From positions 68,806 through 132,805 of the forward strand of contig DHEF01000042.1 in assembly GCA_002399735.1 (NCBI GenBank): a stretch of DNA of 64,000 nt, in the 5' to 3' direction. The notes under the pieces are model-generated. The model did not search any database. It saw only the letters and a program-made list of their open reading frames with translations, and was not told the origin of the DNA. Made by a program: the position numbers and the translations under genes. Each line of letters starts with the position of its first letter. Positions within the stretch are counted from its first letter, which is position 1. Source of the stretch: Chitinophagaceae bacterium UBA4857 (lineage in GTDB: Bacteria; Bacteroidota; Bacteroidia; Chitinophagales; Chitinophagaceae). Below, in pieces: positions 42,257 through 50,352 of this stretch.

Positions 42257-42859
42257 ATGCTTAAATGTATTGTATCGGTTATTTTTATACTTACTACTCT
42301 TTCGGCAAAATCGCAACAATTTAATTTAGCAGATTACAATACCAAGGCACACAAAACTACACAAACGGGCATGTTGGTGTTAAGTGGTTGGGCGGTGGCT
42401 AATATAGGTACCGGGTTTATTACCGCCGGACAAACAAGCGGCAGCGATAAATACATGCACCAGATGAATGCCTATTTTAATATAGTAAACCTGGCTATTG
42501 CGCAAGCCGGTTACTGGGGTAGTCGTAAACGAGCCAAAAGCAGTCAATCATTTAGCCAGGCGGTAAAACAGCAAAACAGCGAGGAAAAAACCTTTTTACT
42601 GAATGCCGGGTTGGACGCAGCTTATATTTTAGGTGGGTTGTACTGGGCCGAGCTGGGTAAAAAACACCAGGGCGAGAAAAAGTATTTTCAATTCAGGGGT
42701 TACGGTAAAAGCCTGGTGTTGCAAGGTGGTTTTTTAATGATTTTTGACGGCATTATGTATGCTATACGTAATAAACAAGGTAAAATATTATTTAAACAAT
42801 TGGAAAACATTGATTTAGCAGTTGCTCCAGGTGGGGTAGGTCTGGTATATAAATTTTAG
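42257..42859 (+). CDS. Membrane protein of unknown function (possibly DUF6992-like)
   Basis: A 200-residue protein with a signal peptide (MLKCIVSVIFILTTLSAKSQ) and three or four further hydrophobic segments: GMLVLSGWAVANIGTGFI, MNAYFNIVNLAIAQAGYWG, LLNAGLDAAYILGGLYW, and LVLQGGFLMIFDGIMYAI. The spacing of these segments resembles a small Bacteroidota membrane family (DUF6992 in my recollection, not verified). The open frame extends upstream to 42149 inside the lipoprotein gene, but the ATG at 42257 starts exactly at the signal peptide. It follows the lipoprotein gene by 31 bp. Confidence 0.7.
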   Translation: MLKCIVSVIFILTTLSAKSQQFNLADYNTKAHKTTQTGMLVLSGWAVANIGTGFITAGQTSGSDKYMHQMNAYFNIVNLAIAQAGYWGSRKRAKSSQSFSQAVKQQNSEEKTFLLNAGLDAAYILGGLYWAELGKKHQGEKKYFQFRGYGKSLVLQGGFLMIFDGIMYAIRNKQGKILFKQLENIDLAVAPGGVGLVYKF

Positions 42860-42990
42860 TGTTTGTTGCGAGGGGGAGGATCGAACGCTTGAATAAAAGG
42901 GCAAAAGGTTAACCTAACAAGGTTTTACACCCCGTTTTCCACAAAAAAATCATTTTATTGTAAGCTAAAGGAAATATGGCTGTGATGCTG

Positions 42991-42998
42991 TACTTTTG
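42991..42998 (+). promoter_or_regulatory. -7 element (TACTTTTG) upstream of atpG
   Basis: A TAnnTTTG match followed by GCGCCC, a common Bacteroidota start-region context. It lies 262 bp before the atpG ATG. Confidence 0.5.
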
Positions 42999-43093
42999 CG
43001 CCCAAATTGGAGAACTAGTTAATAGTTCATTGTTAATGGTTAATAGTTTGGCCTAAGCTTTTGCATTAAGCTTTAAGCATTTGGCGTTAAGCT

Positions 43094-43175
43094 GTTGAAT
43101 AGCGAACGGAACGATCAACGGAGCGTCGCAACATCAGCTCAATCAGGGAACTACAGCTGGTAACAAAAAAAATAA
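43094..43175 (-). repeat. Family A interspersed element copy, GTTGCGACGCTCCG subtype, antisense to atpG
   Basis: On the minus strand: TTTTTTGTTACCAGCTGTAG, TTCCCTGATTGAGCTGATG, TTGCGACGCTCCGTTGATCG, then TTCCGTTCGCTATTCAACAG. It is one of the few copies that oppose the neighbouring genes. Confidence 0.8.
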
Positions 43176-43260
43176 CGTTCTTAATATAAATACGGTTGTT
43201 AAGTAAAGAAGGAAGCAACACTGACTACTTAAAACTTACAACTTATAACTATAATATACC

Positions 43261-44142
43261 ATGGCCGGTCAATTAAAAGAAGTACGTAACAGGATTAAAT
43301 CGGTACAAAGTACCCAGCAAATTACCAAAGCAATGAAAATGGTAAGTGCTGCTAAACTACGTCGTGCACAGGATGCTATTGTGCAAATGCGTCCGTATGC
43401 TAACAAGCTGCAGGAAATGCTGAGCAATATTGTTAGTAACAGCGATGGCGAAGTAGGAATGGCGTTGGCTGAAGAGCGTGAAGTAGAAAAAGTATTGATT
43501 ATTTCGCTTACCAGTGACCGTGGTTTGGCCGGTGCGTTTAATACCAACGTTATTAAGTTAACAAAGGCTACTATTGCTGAAAAATATGCGGCACAGGCTC
43601 AAAAAGGGAATGTAACTATCTGGAGTCTTGGTAAAAAAGGTTTTGAGCATTTCTCAAAAAACAACTTTAAAGCTACCGATACTTTTAAAGATATTTTTCT
43701 GGATTTGACTTTTGAAAACGTACAAAAAATTTCGCAGGCTGCTATGAAAGCTTTTGCTGACAAGGAGTTTGACGTAATTGAAATTGTGTACAGTCAGTTT
43801 AAAAACGCAGCTACGCAGAAATTTGAATTGGAAAGGTTTTTACCTATTCCTAAATCGGAGAAAAAAGAAGGTGGCAAAAAGGCCGACTTTATTTTTGATC
43901 CTTCCCGTGAGGAACTGGTGGCTGAATTAATGCCAAAAATTTTAAATACACAGTTATTTAAAGCTACATTGGATTCATTTGCATCTGAGCATGGTGCCCG
44001 TATGACGGCAATGGATAAAGCGAGTGAAAACGCTAACTCTATGTTACGTGATTTGAAAATTTCTTACAACCGTGCCCGTCAGGCTGCTATTACTACCGAA
44101 CTTACCGAGATTGTAAGTGGTGCAGCTGCTTTAGAAGGATAA
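43261..44142 (+). CDS. atpG: F0F1 ATP synthase subunit gamma
   Basis: Central-stalk subunit that couples rotation of the c-ring to catalysis in the beta subunits. It is 293 residues long with the typical N-terminal coiled-coil helix (LKEVRNRIKSVQSTQQITKA then MKMVSAAKLRRAQ), a central Rossmann-like part (VLIISLTSDRGLAGAFNTNV) and the C-terminal helix (SENANSMLRDLKISYNRARQAAITTELTEIV, key part YNRARQAAITTEL). It is separated from atpD-atpC by 13.5 kb, and no atpA or atpH is adjacent, so the ATP synthase genes are split into at least three places. A terminator follows. Confidence 0.97.
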   Translation: MAGQLKEVRNRIKSVQSTQQITKAMKMVSAAKLRRAQDAIVQMRPYANKLQEMLSNIVSNSDGEVGMALAEEREVEKVLIISLTSDRGLAGAFNTNVIKLTKATIAEKYAAQAQKGNVTIWSLGKKGFEHFSKNNFKATDTFKDIFLDLTFENVQKISQAAMKAFADKEFDVIEIVYSQFKNAATQKFELERFLPIPKSEKKEGGKKADFIFDPSREELVAELMPKILNTQLFKATLDSFASEHGARMTAMDKASENANSMLRDLKISYNRARQAAITTELTEIVSGAAALEG

Positions 44143-44169
44143 TTTTAGCAAAATATAAACATTTAGGCC

Positions 44170-44204
44170 CAGCCGCGCTATTGTAAGCGTGGCTGTGTTT
44201 TTTT
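44170..44204 (+). terminator. Terminator of atpG
   Basis: CAGCCGCGC (44170-44178) pairs with GCGTGGCTG (44187-44195), including one G-T pair, followed by a T-run. Confidence 0.85.
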
Positions 44205-44352
44205 ATGCACATTGGTATGCTCGTTTTGTTGGTAATTGAGTTTTATACCTCGGGCTTGGCATTGTATTTTCGGTACTTATTAGTAAGTACAATTTTTGTT
44301 TAATGGAAGCCGTATAGGGTACGGCTGTAAACTATAGATGAGGAATACAATT

Positions 44353-45102
44353 ATGGAAATTAATGACCTGATACCACATATAGAATCGCTGATTTTTGCC
44401 AGCGATAAAGCTCTTACTTCTTTAGAAATTACCGAGCATATTAATAATGCTTTTGGTTTTATGGAAGATAAAATTATGCTTGACCAGGTAGAATCTGCCC
44501 TGGATGGTATAAGAGAAAAATACGCATCGGAGTTTTATCCGTTTGAAGTAAAACAAAGCGGCGGCGGCTGGCAGTTTTTAACCAAGAAAGATTATCATAA
44601 AACCATTGCACAACTAAATGGCGATAAGTTTTTAAAACGTTTATCGGCAGCAGCACTGGAAACATTATCAATTATTGCTTACAAACAACCCGTAACCAAA
44701 GGCGAAATTGAAGCTATACGTGGTGTAAGCTCCGACTATGCGGTACAAAAATTATTGGAGAAAGAATTAATTGTTATTACCGGTCGTAACGAAACCATGC
44801 CTGGTCATCCGTTGGTATATGCTACTTCTAAAAACTTTATGGATTACTTTGGCATTAACTCGGCCGAAGAGTTACCAAAAATTAAAGAAGTTTTGGCCGA
44901 TCAGATTATTGAGCCTACCATTATGAAGGATGTAGTACCCGGCACACAATTAGAAGAGGAAGATGGTGATACCTTAACTGCCGTAGCAGAATTAGAGGAA
45001 GAAGAAATAAGCTTATCGGTAAGTGAAAGTGGTGAGCTGGTATTAAAGAATGAAGAAGAAAATACAGATGATGAATTGGAAGAGGATGATGCCGAGTTAT
45101 GA
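44353..45102 (+). CDS. scpB: Segregation and condensation protein B
   Basis: Kleisin-associated winged-helix protein of the SMC-ScpAB condensin, needed for chromosome compaction and segregation. Two winged-helix domains are visible: residues ~1-85 (MEINDLIPHIESLIFASDKA...GGGWQFLTKKDY) and ~95-165 (LSAAALETLSIIAYKQPVTKGEIEAIRGV, key part LETLSIIAYKQPVTK). A long acidic C-terminal tail follows (about residues 190-249, rich in E and D). An in-frame ATG lies at 44338, but ATG 44353 matches the family start. scpA and smc are not in the window. A terminator follows directly. Confidence 0.94.
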   Translation: MEINDLIPHIESLIFASDKALTSLEITEHINNAFGFMEDKIMLDQVESALDGIREKYASEFYPFEVKQSGGGWQFLTKKDYHKTIAQLNGDKFLKRLSAAALETLSIIAYKQPVTKGEIEAIRGVSSDYAVQKLLEKELIVITGRNETMPGHPLVYATSKNFMDYFGINSAEELPKIKEVLADQIIEPTIMKDVVPGTQLEEEDGDTLTAVAELEEEEISLSVSESGELVLKNEEENTDDELEEDDAEL

Positions 45103-45129
45103 AGATGAACAAATTGAATAAACCTATTT

Positions 45130-45156
45130 AAAAAGCCTTGCTATGCAAGGCTTTTT
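45130..45156 (+). terminator. Terminator of scpB
   Basis: AAAAAGCCTTGC (45130-45141) and GCAAGGCTTTTT (45145-45156) form a perfect 12-bp stem with a TAT loop. Confidence 0.92.
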
Positions 45157-45183
45157 AGTGTGATAAAAATTATAACTTAAAAC

Positions 45184-45191
45184 TATCTTTG
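45184..45191 (+). promoter_or_regulatory. -7 element (TATCTTTG) of lysA
   Basis: An exact TAnnTTTG match 15 bp before the lysA ATG, implying a very short leader. It is preceded by a family J AACTTAAAACT word. Confidence 0.55.
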
Positions 45192-45205
45192 CCCGCAATA
45201 CAATT

Positions 45206-46408
45206 ATGGCACAAGTTTTATCCCCTCAGCAACTAACGGCAATAGCCCAACAATTTGGTACACCGGTATATGTTTATCATGCCGAAAGAATTAAAGAACA
45301 GTACAACAAATTAACTACTGCATTTAATGGTTCTAACGTATTGTTTTTTTATGCCTGTAAAGCACTAACCAACATAAGTGTATTAAAGTATATATGCGAG
45401 ATAGGTGCTAATGTTGATTGCAGCTCTATTAACGAAGTAAAACTGGCGTTGCATGCGGGTTTTCCGGCAAGCAGGGTATTGTACACTTCTAACGGAATAG
45501 CATTTGACGAAATAGAGGAGGCAGTTAGTTTAGGCATAACGGTTAATATTGATAGTTTATCTAACCTGAAAAAGTTTGGTAAAAAATATGGACATAGTTA
45601 TCCTGTTGGTTTGCGTTTACGTCCCAACATTATGGCGGGTGGAAATTTAAAAATTTCTACCGGTCACGAAAAAAGCAAGTTTGGTATTCCGGTTACACAA
45701 TTAGACGAAATAAAAACCATTGTACAACAACATAACATTTTTGTAAGCAACCTGCACATACATACCGGCAGTGAATTAAAAGATGTGGAAGTATTTGTAA
45801 AAGGTATCAAAGTGTTGTTTGATATTATTCCGCATTTTCCCGAATTAAAATCTATTGATTTAGGCGGTGGCTTTAAAGTGCCATACAGCGATGCCGATGG
45901 CGCAACCGATATGGATGCATTAGCCAAAGCAGTGAAAGAAGCATTTGATAGTCACCCGCAGGCAAAAGATTTACAAATATGGTTTGAGCCCGGTAAATAC
46001 ATGGTAAGTGAGTGTGGTTATTTAGTTACCAGTGTAAACGTAATAAAAGAAACACCTGCTGTAACTTTTGTTGGTGTTAACAGTGGTTTTAATCACCTGA
46101 TACGTCCTATGTTTTACGATTCCTATCACCGTATTGCCAACCTGAGTAACCCGGATGGCGAATTAAAAACATATACTATTACCGGTAATATTTGCGAGAC
46201 AGATACTTTTGCTACCGACAGAGAATTGCCTTTAACAAAGGAAGGCGATTTGCTTGTTTTTTATAATGCCGGTGCCTATGGCTTTGAAATGAGCAGCAAC
46301 TTTAACTCACGCTACAAGCCCGCCGAAGTATTGGTAAAAGATGGCGAGGCTAAATTGGTAAGACGGAGGGATGAGTTTGAGGATTTGTTGCGTAATCAGG
46401 TGTATTAG
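45206..46408 (+). CDS. lysA: Diaminopimelate decarboxylase
   Basis: PLP-dependent decarboxylase making lysine from meso-diaminopimelate, the last step of lysine synthesis. It is 400 residues long with the alanine-racemase-like TIM barrel and C-terminal beta domain. The PLP lysine is K52 in FFYACKALTN. SSINEVKLAL, HIHTGSE, LGGGFKVPY and EPGKYMV are family blocks. The active-site Cys is in GNICETDTFA, followed by YNAGAYGFEMSSNFNSR. It also draws on the same diaminopimelate used by MurE in the dcw cluster downstream. It is a single gene with its own -7 element. Confidence 0.96.
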   Translation: MAQVLSPQQLTAIAQQFGTPVYVYHAERIKEQYNKLTTAFNGSNVLFFYACKALTNISVLKYICEIGANVDCSSINEVKLALHAGFPASRVLYTSNGIAFDEIEEAVSLGITVNIDSLSNLKKFGKKYGHSYPVGLRLRPNIMAGGNLKISTGHEKSKFGIPVTQLDEIKTIVQQHNIFVSNLHIHTGSELKDVEVFVKGIKVLFDIIPHFPELKSIDLGGGFKVPYSDADGATDMDALAKAVKEAFDSHPQAKDLQIWFEPGKYMVSECGYLVTSVNVIKETPAVTFVGVNSGFNHLIRPMFYDSYHRIANLSNPDGELKTYTITGNICETDTFATDRELPLTKEGDLLVFYNAGAYGFEMSSNFNSRYKPAEVLVKDGEAKLVRRRDEFEDLLRNQVY

Positions 46409-46417
46409 GGCGCTAGG

Positions 46418-46455
46418 TTCAAGAGGTTCCAGAAGTTCAATGTTCAAAGTTATCG
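46418..46455. repeat. Short word repeat, TTCAAAGTTCAATG type (family H)
   Basis: GTTCAAGAGGTTCCAGAAG, then TTCAATGTTCAAAG. Related runs lie at 50028-50085 and 50322-50352. Confidence 0.5.
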
Positions 46456-46504
46456 TGATATAGTAGTGATTCTTATTGCTCAATACAATGTACTTTATAC
46501 TGCA

Positions 46505-46692
46505 TACTTTTTTGTAATCCAGCAGCATTACTACTATCATCACCTGTTGTAACCCGATAGGGTTGGGATTAAATTTATTTCCAGTGGAAATGAATTTAAT
46601 ACTCTCACTGCATCGTTCGGTAACGGCGAAGCCCTCATTTAGGCTAATAACAATTTAAATGAGCTAAATAATTCTATTGGGGCATTGTGTAA
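46505..46692 (+). repeat. Family A element copy carrying a two-hairpin insert
   Basis: TTTTTGTAATCCAGCAGCAT, CTACTATCATCACCTGTTG, then hairpin 1 (AACCC-GATA-GGGTT, 46551-46564) and hairpin 2 (46568-46600, 15-bp stem with AGT loop and one G-T pair), then CTCACTGCATCGTTCGGTAA, and later AATTCTATTGGGGCATTGTG. It is the structural twin of the copy at 34944-35065. Confidence 0.8.
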
Positions 46693-46909
46693 GTTTCTTT
46701 ACGCTTTGTATAAACCCCATCATTATCAAATTTCCGAGTCATCAAATCTTCAAATTATTTTCCTCCGCGTACCTCTGTGATAAAACTCCTGTCACCTCTG
46801 TGGTAAAAAAGATGCTCGGAGACGCCAGCATGGCGTCTCTACAAAGAATTAACCATCATTATCAAATTTCCAAATCATCAAATTATTTCCTCATTGATTT
46901 TCTGTAAAT

Positions 46910-46944
46910 AAAAAATGGTGTAGATTTTCTCTACACCATTTTTT
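46910..46944. terminator. Terminator of degP
   Basis: AAAAAATGGTGTAGA (46910-46924) pairs perfectly over 15 bp with TCTACACCATTTTTT (46930-46944). A/T runs on both sides allow function in both directions. Confidence 0.92.
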
Positions 46945-46966
46945 ATTTCTTGTATACTGGTCGTAA

Positions 46967-48508
46967 TTAATACTCAGTTTCTTCTTCGCCTAAATTAACA
47001 GGGTAGCGGTAGGTGCCGCCTGAGCCCGGGTAAAAACCTTCTAATTGAATCGTGCTGCCCGATGCTTGTGCAATAATATTTGCCAATGCATCCATGTTTT
47101 TTACAGTATATCTGTTAACAGAAGTAATTACAAAACCATCCGAAATTCTGCTGCGATCTAATAATCCACCTTTATCAACTTTCTTAACCGTAACACCACC
47201 ACTTAAATCATATTTGGTAGCAATTTTTGTATCTACATTTTCAAACTCACCACCTAAGCGTTCAATTAAAATATCGGCGGCAACAACTTCTACCTTGCTA
47301 ACCGTTCCTGCCAGTGTAACGTCCACATTTTTTTCCTGGCCATCACGGAAATAAGTAATTTTTACTTTATCACCCGGTTTGTAGCTGGCAATTTGTCCGC
47401 TCATTTCTAAACCCGATGCTACACGATTGCCATTTACTTTGGTAATTACATCCCCACGTTTAATACCTGCTTTGTAGGCAGCACCATCAGTTGGTACAGC
47501 TTGTACATATACACCACCACCTTCTTTTACGCCGGCTCTTTTAATATAACCTTCATTGTCAGAAGTAGGGTAACTAATGCCTAAGTAACCACGTTTAACA
47601 TCACCAAACTCAATCAGGTCGTTTACAATTTTTTTGGTAATGTTTACCGGTATAGCAAAGGAGTAACCGGCATAAGTACCGTTGGGTGCTAATATAGCCG
47701 AGTTAATACCAATTAATTTACCATCCGTATTAATCAAAGCACCGCCACTGTTACCCTGGTTTACAGCCGCATCCGTTTGTATAAAGTATTCAACCGGTGA
47801 ATTACTCTGACGACTGTTAATACCAATGGTACGTCCTTTTGCACTAATAATACCTGCGGTAACAGTAGCTTCTAATGTTAAAGGATAACCAACTGCCAGT
47901 ACCCATTGGCCCAATTTTGTATCATCAGAATTACCATATAACATATAAGGGAAACCGGTACCGTCAATTTTTAAAACTGCCAAGTCAGAGCTGGCATCAC
48001 GGCCAATTAATTTGGCTTTGTATGTTTTCTTGTTCTCGTTTAATGTAACAGTAATTTCATCTGCAACACCATCACGTCCGTCAGATACTACGTGGTTATT
48101 GGTAACAATATAGCCGTCTTCGCTTATAATTACACCACTACCCGAAGCTCTTTGCTCAGGTTGTACTTGTGGTCCGTAATTAAAAAACTGGTCAAAAAAA
48201 TCATCCATGCTACCACCGCCACGGCGTGAGTTAGGTAGATCGTTGCTTATTTTTCTGGCCGGTATCTTCGTTTTAATATGCACTACTGCCGGCACGGCTG
48301 CTGCGGCTGCTTTGGTAAAATCGGTTAATGCTTCGCCATTACCACCGTTTTCATTGTAGTGGGCATAATTAACAGGTAGCTTGGTTCCGTTTTCTAAAGT
48401 GTAAGTGCCGTTAGTTCCTTGTTTAACAAGTTTACCATACACCCAAACACTACCTACTGCCGAAACTGCACTAATGGCTACTACCAGTAAAAGTTGTTTA
48501 AATTTCAT
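46967..48508 (-). CDS. degP: Do-family serine protease/chaperone (DegP/HtrA)
   Basis: A 513-residue envelope protease that degrades or refolds damaged periplasmic proteins. An N-terminal signal anchor (residues 5-25) is followed by a trypsin-like domain with the triad H139 (TNNHVV), D175 (SSDLAVL) and S254 (NQGNSGGAL). PDZ1 covers about residues 305-400 (RGYLGISYP...AGIKRGDVITKVNG) and PDZ2 about 415-500. An extended loop after residue 85 (Arg/Gly- and Phe-rich) resembles the regulatory LA loop. A perfect palindrome lies 76-96 bp upstream of the ATG and may be an operator. Confidence 0.95.
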   Translation of the reverse strand: MKFKQLLLVVAISAVSAVGSVWVYGKLVKQGTNGTYTLENGTKLPVNYAHYNENGGNGEALTDFTKAAAAAVPAVVHIKTKIPARKISNDLPNSRRGGGSMDDFFDQFFNYGPQVQPEQRASGSGVIISEDGYIVTNNHVVSDGRDGVADEITVTLNENKKTYKAKLIGRDASSDLAVLKIDGTGFPYMLYGNSDDTKLGQWVLAVGYPLTLEATVTAGIISAKGRTIGINSRQSNSPVEYFIQTDAAVNQGNSGGALINTDGKLIGINSAILAPNGTYAGYSFAIPVNITKKIVNDLIEFGDVKRGYLGISYPTSDNEGYIKRAGVKEGGGVYVQAVPTDGAAYKAGIKRGDVITKVNGNRVASGLEMSGQIASYKPGDKVKITYFRDGQEKNVDVTLAGTVSKVEVVAADILIERLGGEFENVDTKIATKYDLSGGVTVKKVDKGGLLDRSRISDGFVITSVNRYTVKNMDALANIIAQASGSTIQLEGFYPGSGGTYRYPVNLGEEETEY

Positions 48509-48583
48509 ATTCGTTCGTTTTATATCTTTTTATTCTATCTCAGGCTTTATGTTTTTCAAATTTGGTGCCTGTCTTCTACAAAG

Positions 48584-48604
48584 AAACAAACTGTCAGTTT
48601 GTTT
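48584..48604. promoter_or_regulatory. Perfect palindrome upstream of degP, candidate operator
   Basis: AAACAAACTG-T-CAGTTTGTTT is an exact 10+1+10 inverted repeat, 76-96 bp before the degP ATG. It lacks a U-run and is not next to a gene end, so a protein-binding site is more likely than a terminator. The binding protein is unknown. Confidence 0.5.
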
Positions 48605-48753
48605 TGTTAACCGTTTAATTAGTTTAACAATACATTTACTAAGACCTTCGTAGATGGTCTCAAATTTACTGATTGCTAAGGGAAAAGTAAAAATTAAAAA
48701 GGGAAAGTTGGCAGATTGTGCTGTTAATAAAGAATAGGGATAAATAAACATGG

Positions 48754-49974
48754 TTAAAATACCAACAACGAACTGTCTCCGTAACTTAAAAACCTAAAGT
48801 TATTTTCCAAAGCATAATCATATACTTTACGCCAATCATGCCCAATACTGGCAGCTACTAATAACAATAAGGTAGATTGCGGCTGGTGAAAATTTGTCAC
48901 CAAGGCGTTTACTACTTTAGGTGTATAACCCGGCGCAATAATAATTTGTGTGGTAGCAATTAGTTTATGCAATTGTTCCTCTTGCAACTTTTGTAACAAT
49001 GCGTGCATGGCTTCTTGAATGGTGTAATGTTGCGGCAATTGGTAACATTCCCATTGCGATAAATGTACCTCCTGTGTTAATGAAGAACCTGATGCAGTAA
49101 TACATTTTACACCCAGCCAATACAAGGTTTCTAATGTACGCATACTGGTGGTACCAACGGCAACAATGGGTTCTGTATGTGTAGCAAGTGTAGCTATAAA
49201 ATCAGTGTCAACATCTATCCATTCGCTATGCATATCATGCTCCTGCATAGTAACCGCTTTTACCGGTTTAAAAGTACCGGCACCAACATGTAACGTAAGG
49301 TAAGCGGTAGTAATATTTTTTTCTTGTACGGCACTAATCACTGTTGACGTAAAATGTAAACCTGCTGTTGGTGCAGCAACCGATCCGTTGTTTTTGGCAT
49401 ATACCGTTTGGTAACGGGTATCGTCGGTATTATCGGCTTTGCGTTTTATATAAGGGGGTAATGGCATTACACCGGCTGCATGTAAAACTTCAGCAAAACT
49501 TAATGGTGTATCGGGCCATTCAAATTGTATAATAAATCCCGATTCAACTCTGTCAACAATACTTGCCAATAAAGTAATCGTTCCTTCTTGTGTATTGATT
49601 TGTTTTTCTAATACTACACCCGTTTTCCATTTACTGGCACCACCTACCATACATAACCATTGTGTTTTTTCCTGTTGCAACATGGCAGTACTTACATCGG
49701 CATTGGGGTAGGGTTGCAGACAAAAAATTTCAATATTACCACCGGATGGTTTTTGAAATAATAACCTGGCTTCAATTACCTTGGTATTGTTAAAAACCAA
49801 CAGACTATTGGCGGGCAAATAATCGTGTATGTTTTTAAAAATGCTTTCAGTTATTTCTCCTTGTTTGTACACCAACAATTTTGATGCATCTCTTTCTGCT
49901 AAAGGGAAGTAAGCAATTTTTTCATCGGGCAGGTTATAGGTATAATCCTGAATAGTTATTTCTTGTGGCTTCAT
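48754..49974 (-). CDS. queA: QueA-family S-adenosylmethionine:tRNA ribosyltransferase-isomerase
   Basis: QueA transfers and isomerises the ribosyl moiety of SAM onto preQ1 at tRNA position 34 in queuosine synthesis. Family features: YNLPDEKIAYFPLAERDASKLLV, LLVFNNTKVIEARL, VAAPTAGLHFT, HVGAGTFKPV and NFHQPQSTLLLLVAA. At 406 residues it is ~50 longer than classical QueA (~350). Extra sequence lies in the middle (the W-rich TQWLCMVGGASKWKTG region) and near SSLTQEVHLSQWECYQL. It may be the longer paralogue that Bacteroidota often carry, whose activity may differ. A TATCTTTG -7 element lies 37 bp upstream. No other que gene is nearby. Confidence 0.78.
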   Translation of the reverse strand: MKPQEITIQDYTYNLPDEKIAYFPLAERDASKLLVYKQGEITESIFKNIHDYLPANSLLVFNNTKVIEARLLFQKPSGGNIEIFCLQPYPNADVSTAMLQQEKTQWLCMVGGASKWKTGVVLEKQINTQEGTITLLASIVDRVESGFIIQFEWPDTPLSFAEVLHAAGVMPLPPYIKRKADNTDDTRYQTVYAKNNGSVAAPTAGLHFTSTVISAVQEKNITTAYLTLHVGAGTFKPVKAVTMQEHDMHSEWIDVDTDFIATLATHTEPIVAVGTTSMRTLETLYWLGVKCITASGSSLTQEVHLSQWECYQLPQHYTIQEAMHALLQKLQEEQLHKLIATTQIIIAPGYTPKVVNALVTNFHQPQSTLLLLVAASIGHDWRKVYDYALENNFRFLSYGDSSLLVF

Positions 49975-50010
49975 ACTTTATACGACTGACTGTCGTGTTT
50001 TAGTGAAACG

Positions 50011-50018
50011 CAAAGATA
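50011..50018 (-). promoter_or_regulatory. -7 element (TATCTTTG) of the queA-family gene
   Basis: An exact TAnnTTTG match on the minus strand, 37 bp before the ATG at 49974. Confidence 0.55.
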
Positions 50019-50027
50019 GGGAGGAGA

Positions 50028-50085
50028 GTTATAGAAGTTCCATAGGTTCCAGAAGTTCAAATGTTCAATGTTCAAAGGTTTTGTG
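50028..50085. repeat. Short word repeat, TTCAAAGTTCAATG type (family H)
   Basis: GAAGTTCCATAGGTTCCAG, then AAGTTCAAATGTTCAATGTT, then CAAAGG: degenerate iterations of GTTCAA/GTTCCA words. Confidence 0.5.
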
Positions 50086-50147
50086 TAGAGACTCAAAAAA
50101 TTTGGTAATTTGATAATGGAGCTTTTTGCAAAATGTATAGCTGCTTA

Positions 50148-50262
50148 CACAATGTCAAATAGAATTACGGCAGCACAAGAGTGCGACCCCAAGTTCCGCT
50201 CCACTCGTCGGGGCAGGCGCAAGGGACGATGCTGGTAGTACAAAAGCCGGTAACAAAAAAAA
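50148..50262 (-). repeat. Family A element copy with a GC-rich insert
   Basis: On the minus strand: TTTTTTGTTACCGGCTTTTG, TACTACCAGCATCGTCCC, TTGCG, then a ~31-bp GC-rich insert (CCTGCCCCGACGAGTGGAGC onward to CTTGGGG), then TCGCACTCTTGTGCTGCCG, and ATTCTATTTGACATTGTG. The insert is at the same TTGCG/TCGCAC junction used in the copies at 34.9 and 46.5 kb. Confidence 0.75.
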
Positions 50263-50352
50263 CAGTATACAGTCTTTAGTATGTAGTATTGAGCAATAAG
50301 AATCTATATTATAGCACGATAACTTTGAACTTTTGAACTTCTTAAACTTTCC

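Larger units (their letters stand above)
42860..43260. other. Repeat-containing leader upstream of atpG
   Basis: Holds the atpG -7 element (42991-42998), then family F (43014-43050), family G (43056-43096), a minus-oriented family A copy (43094-43175) and a family J run (43226-43252). If the -7 element is used, all these repeats are in a ~255-nt 5' leader of atpG. A GTTCGATCC-like T-loop at about 42882-42900 (minus strand) does not fold into a tRNA. Confidence 0.65.
46409..46966. other. Repeat-filled gap between lysA and degP
   Basis: Contents: a family H run (46418-46455), a family A copy with a structured insert (46505-46692), two family I runs (46728-46757 and 46855-46890), a GCTCGGAGACGCCAGCATGG stretch (about 46813-46832) and the degP terminator (46910-46944). 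The plus-strand frame at 46677-46907 runs through these repeats and is judged non-coding. Confidence 0.7.

Noticed and set aside
42878..42905. tRNA-like T-loop (GTTCGATCC on the minus strand) next to CCCTCGCAACA
   Set aside because: The T-stem does not pair, and no D-arm, anticodon arm or 5' acceptor half is present nearby. Possibly chance or a tiny tRNA fragment.
46677..46907. 76-codon plus-strand open frame
   Set aside because: It consists of family A, family I and other repeat sequence, with no recognisable protein features.
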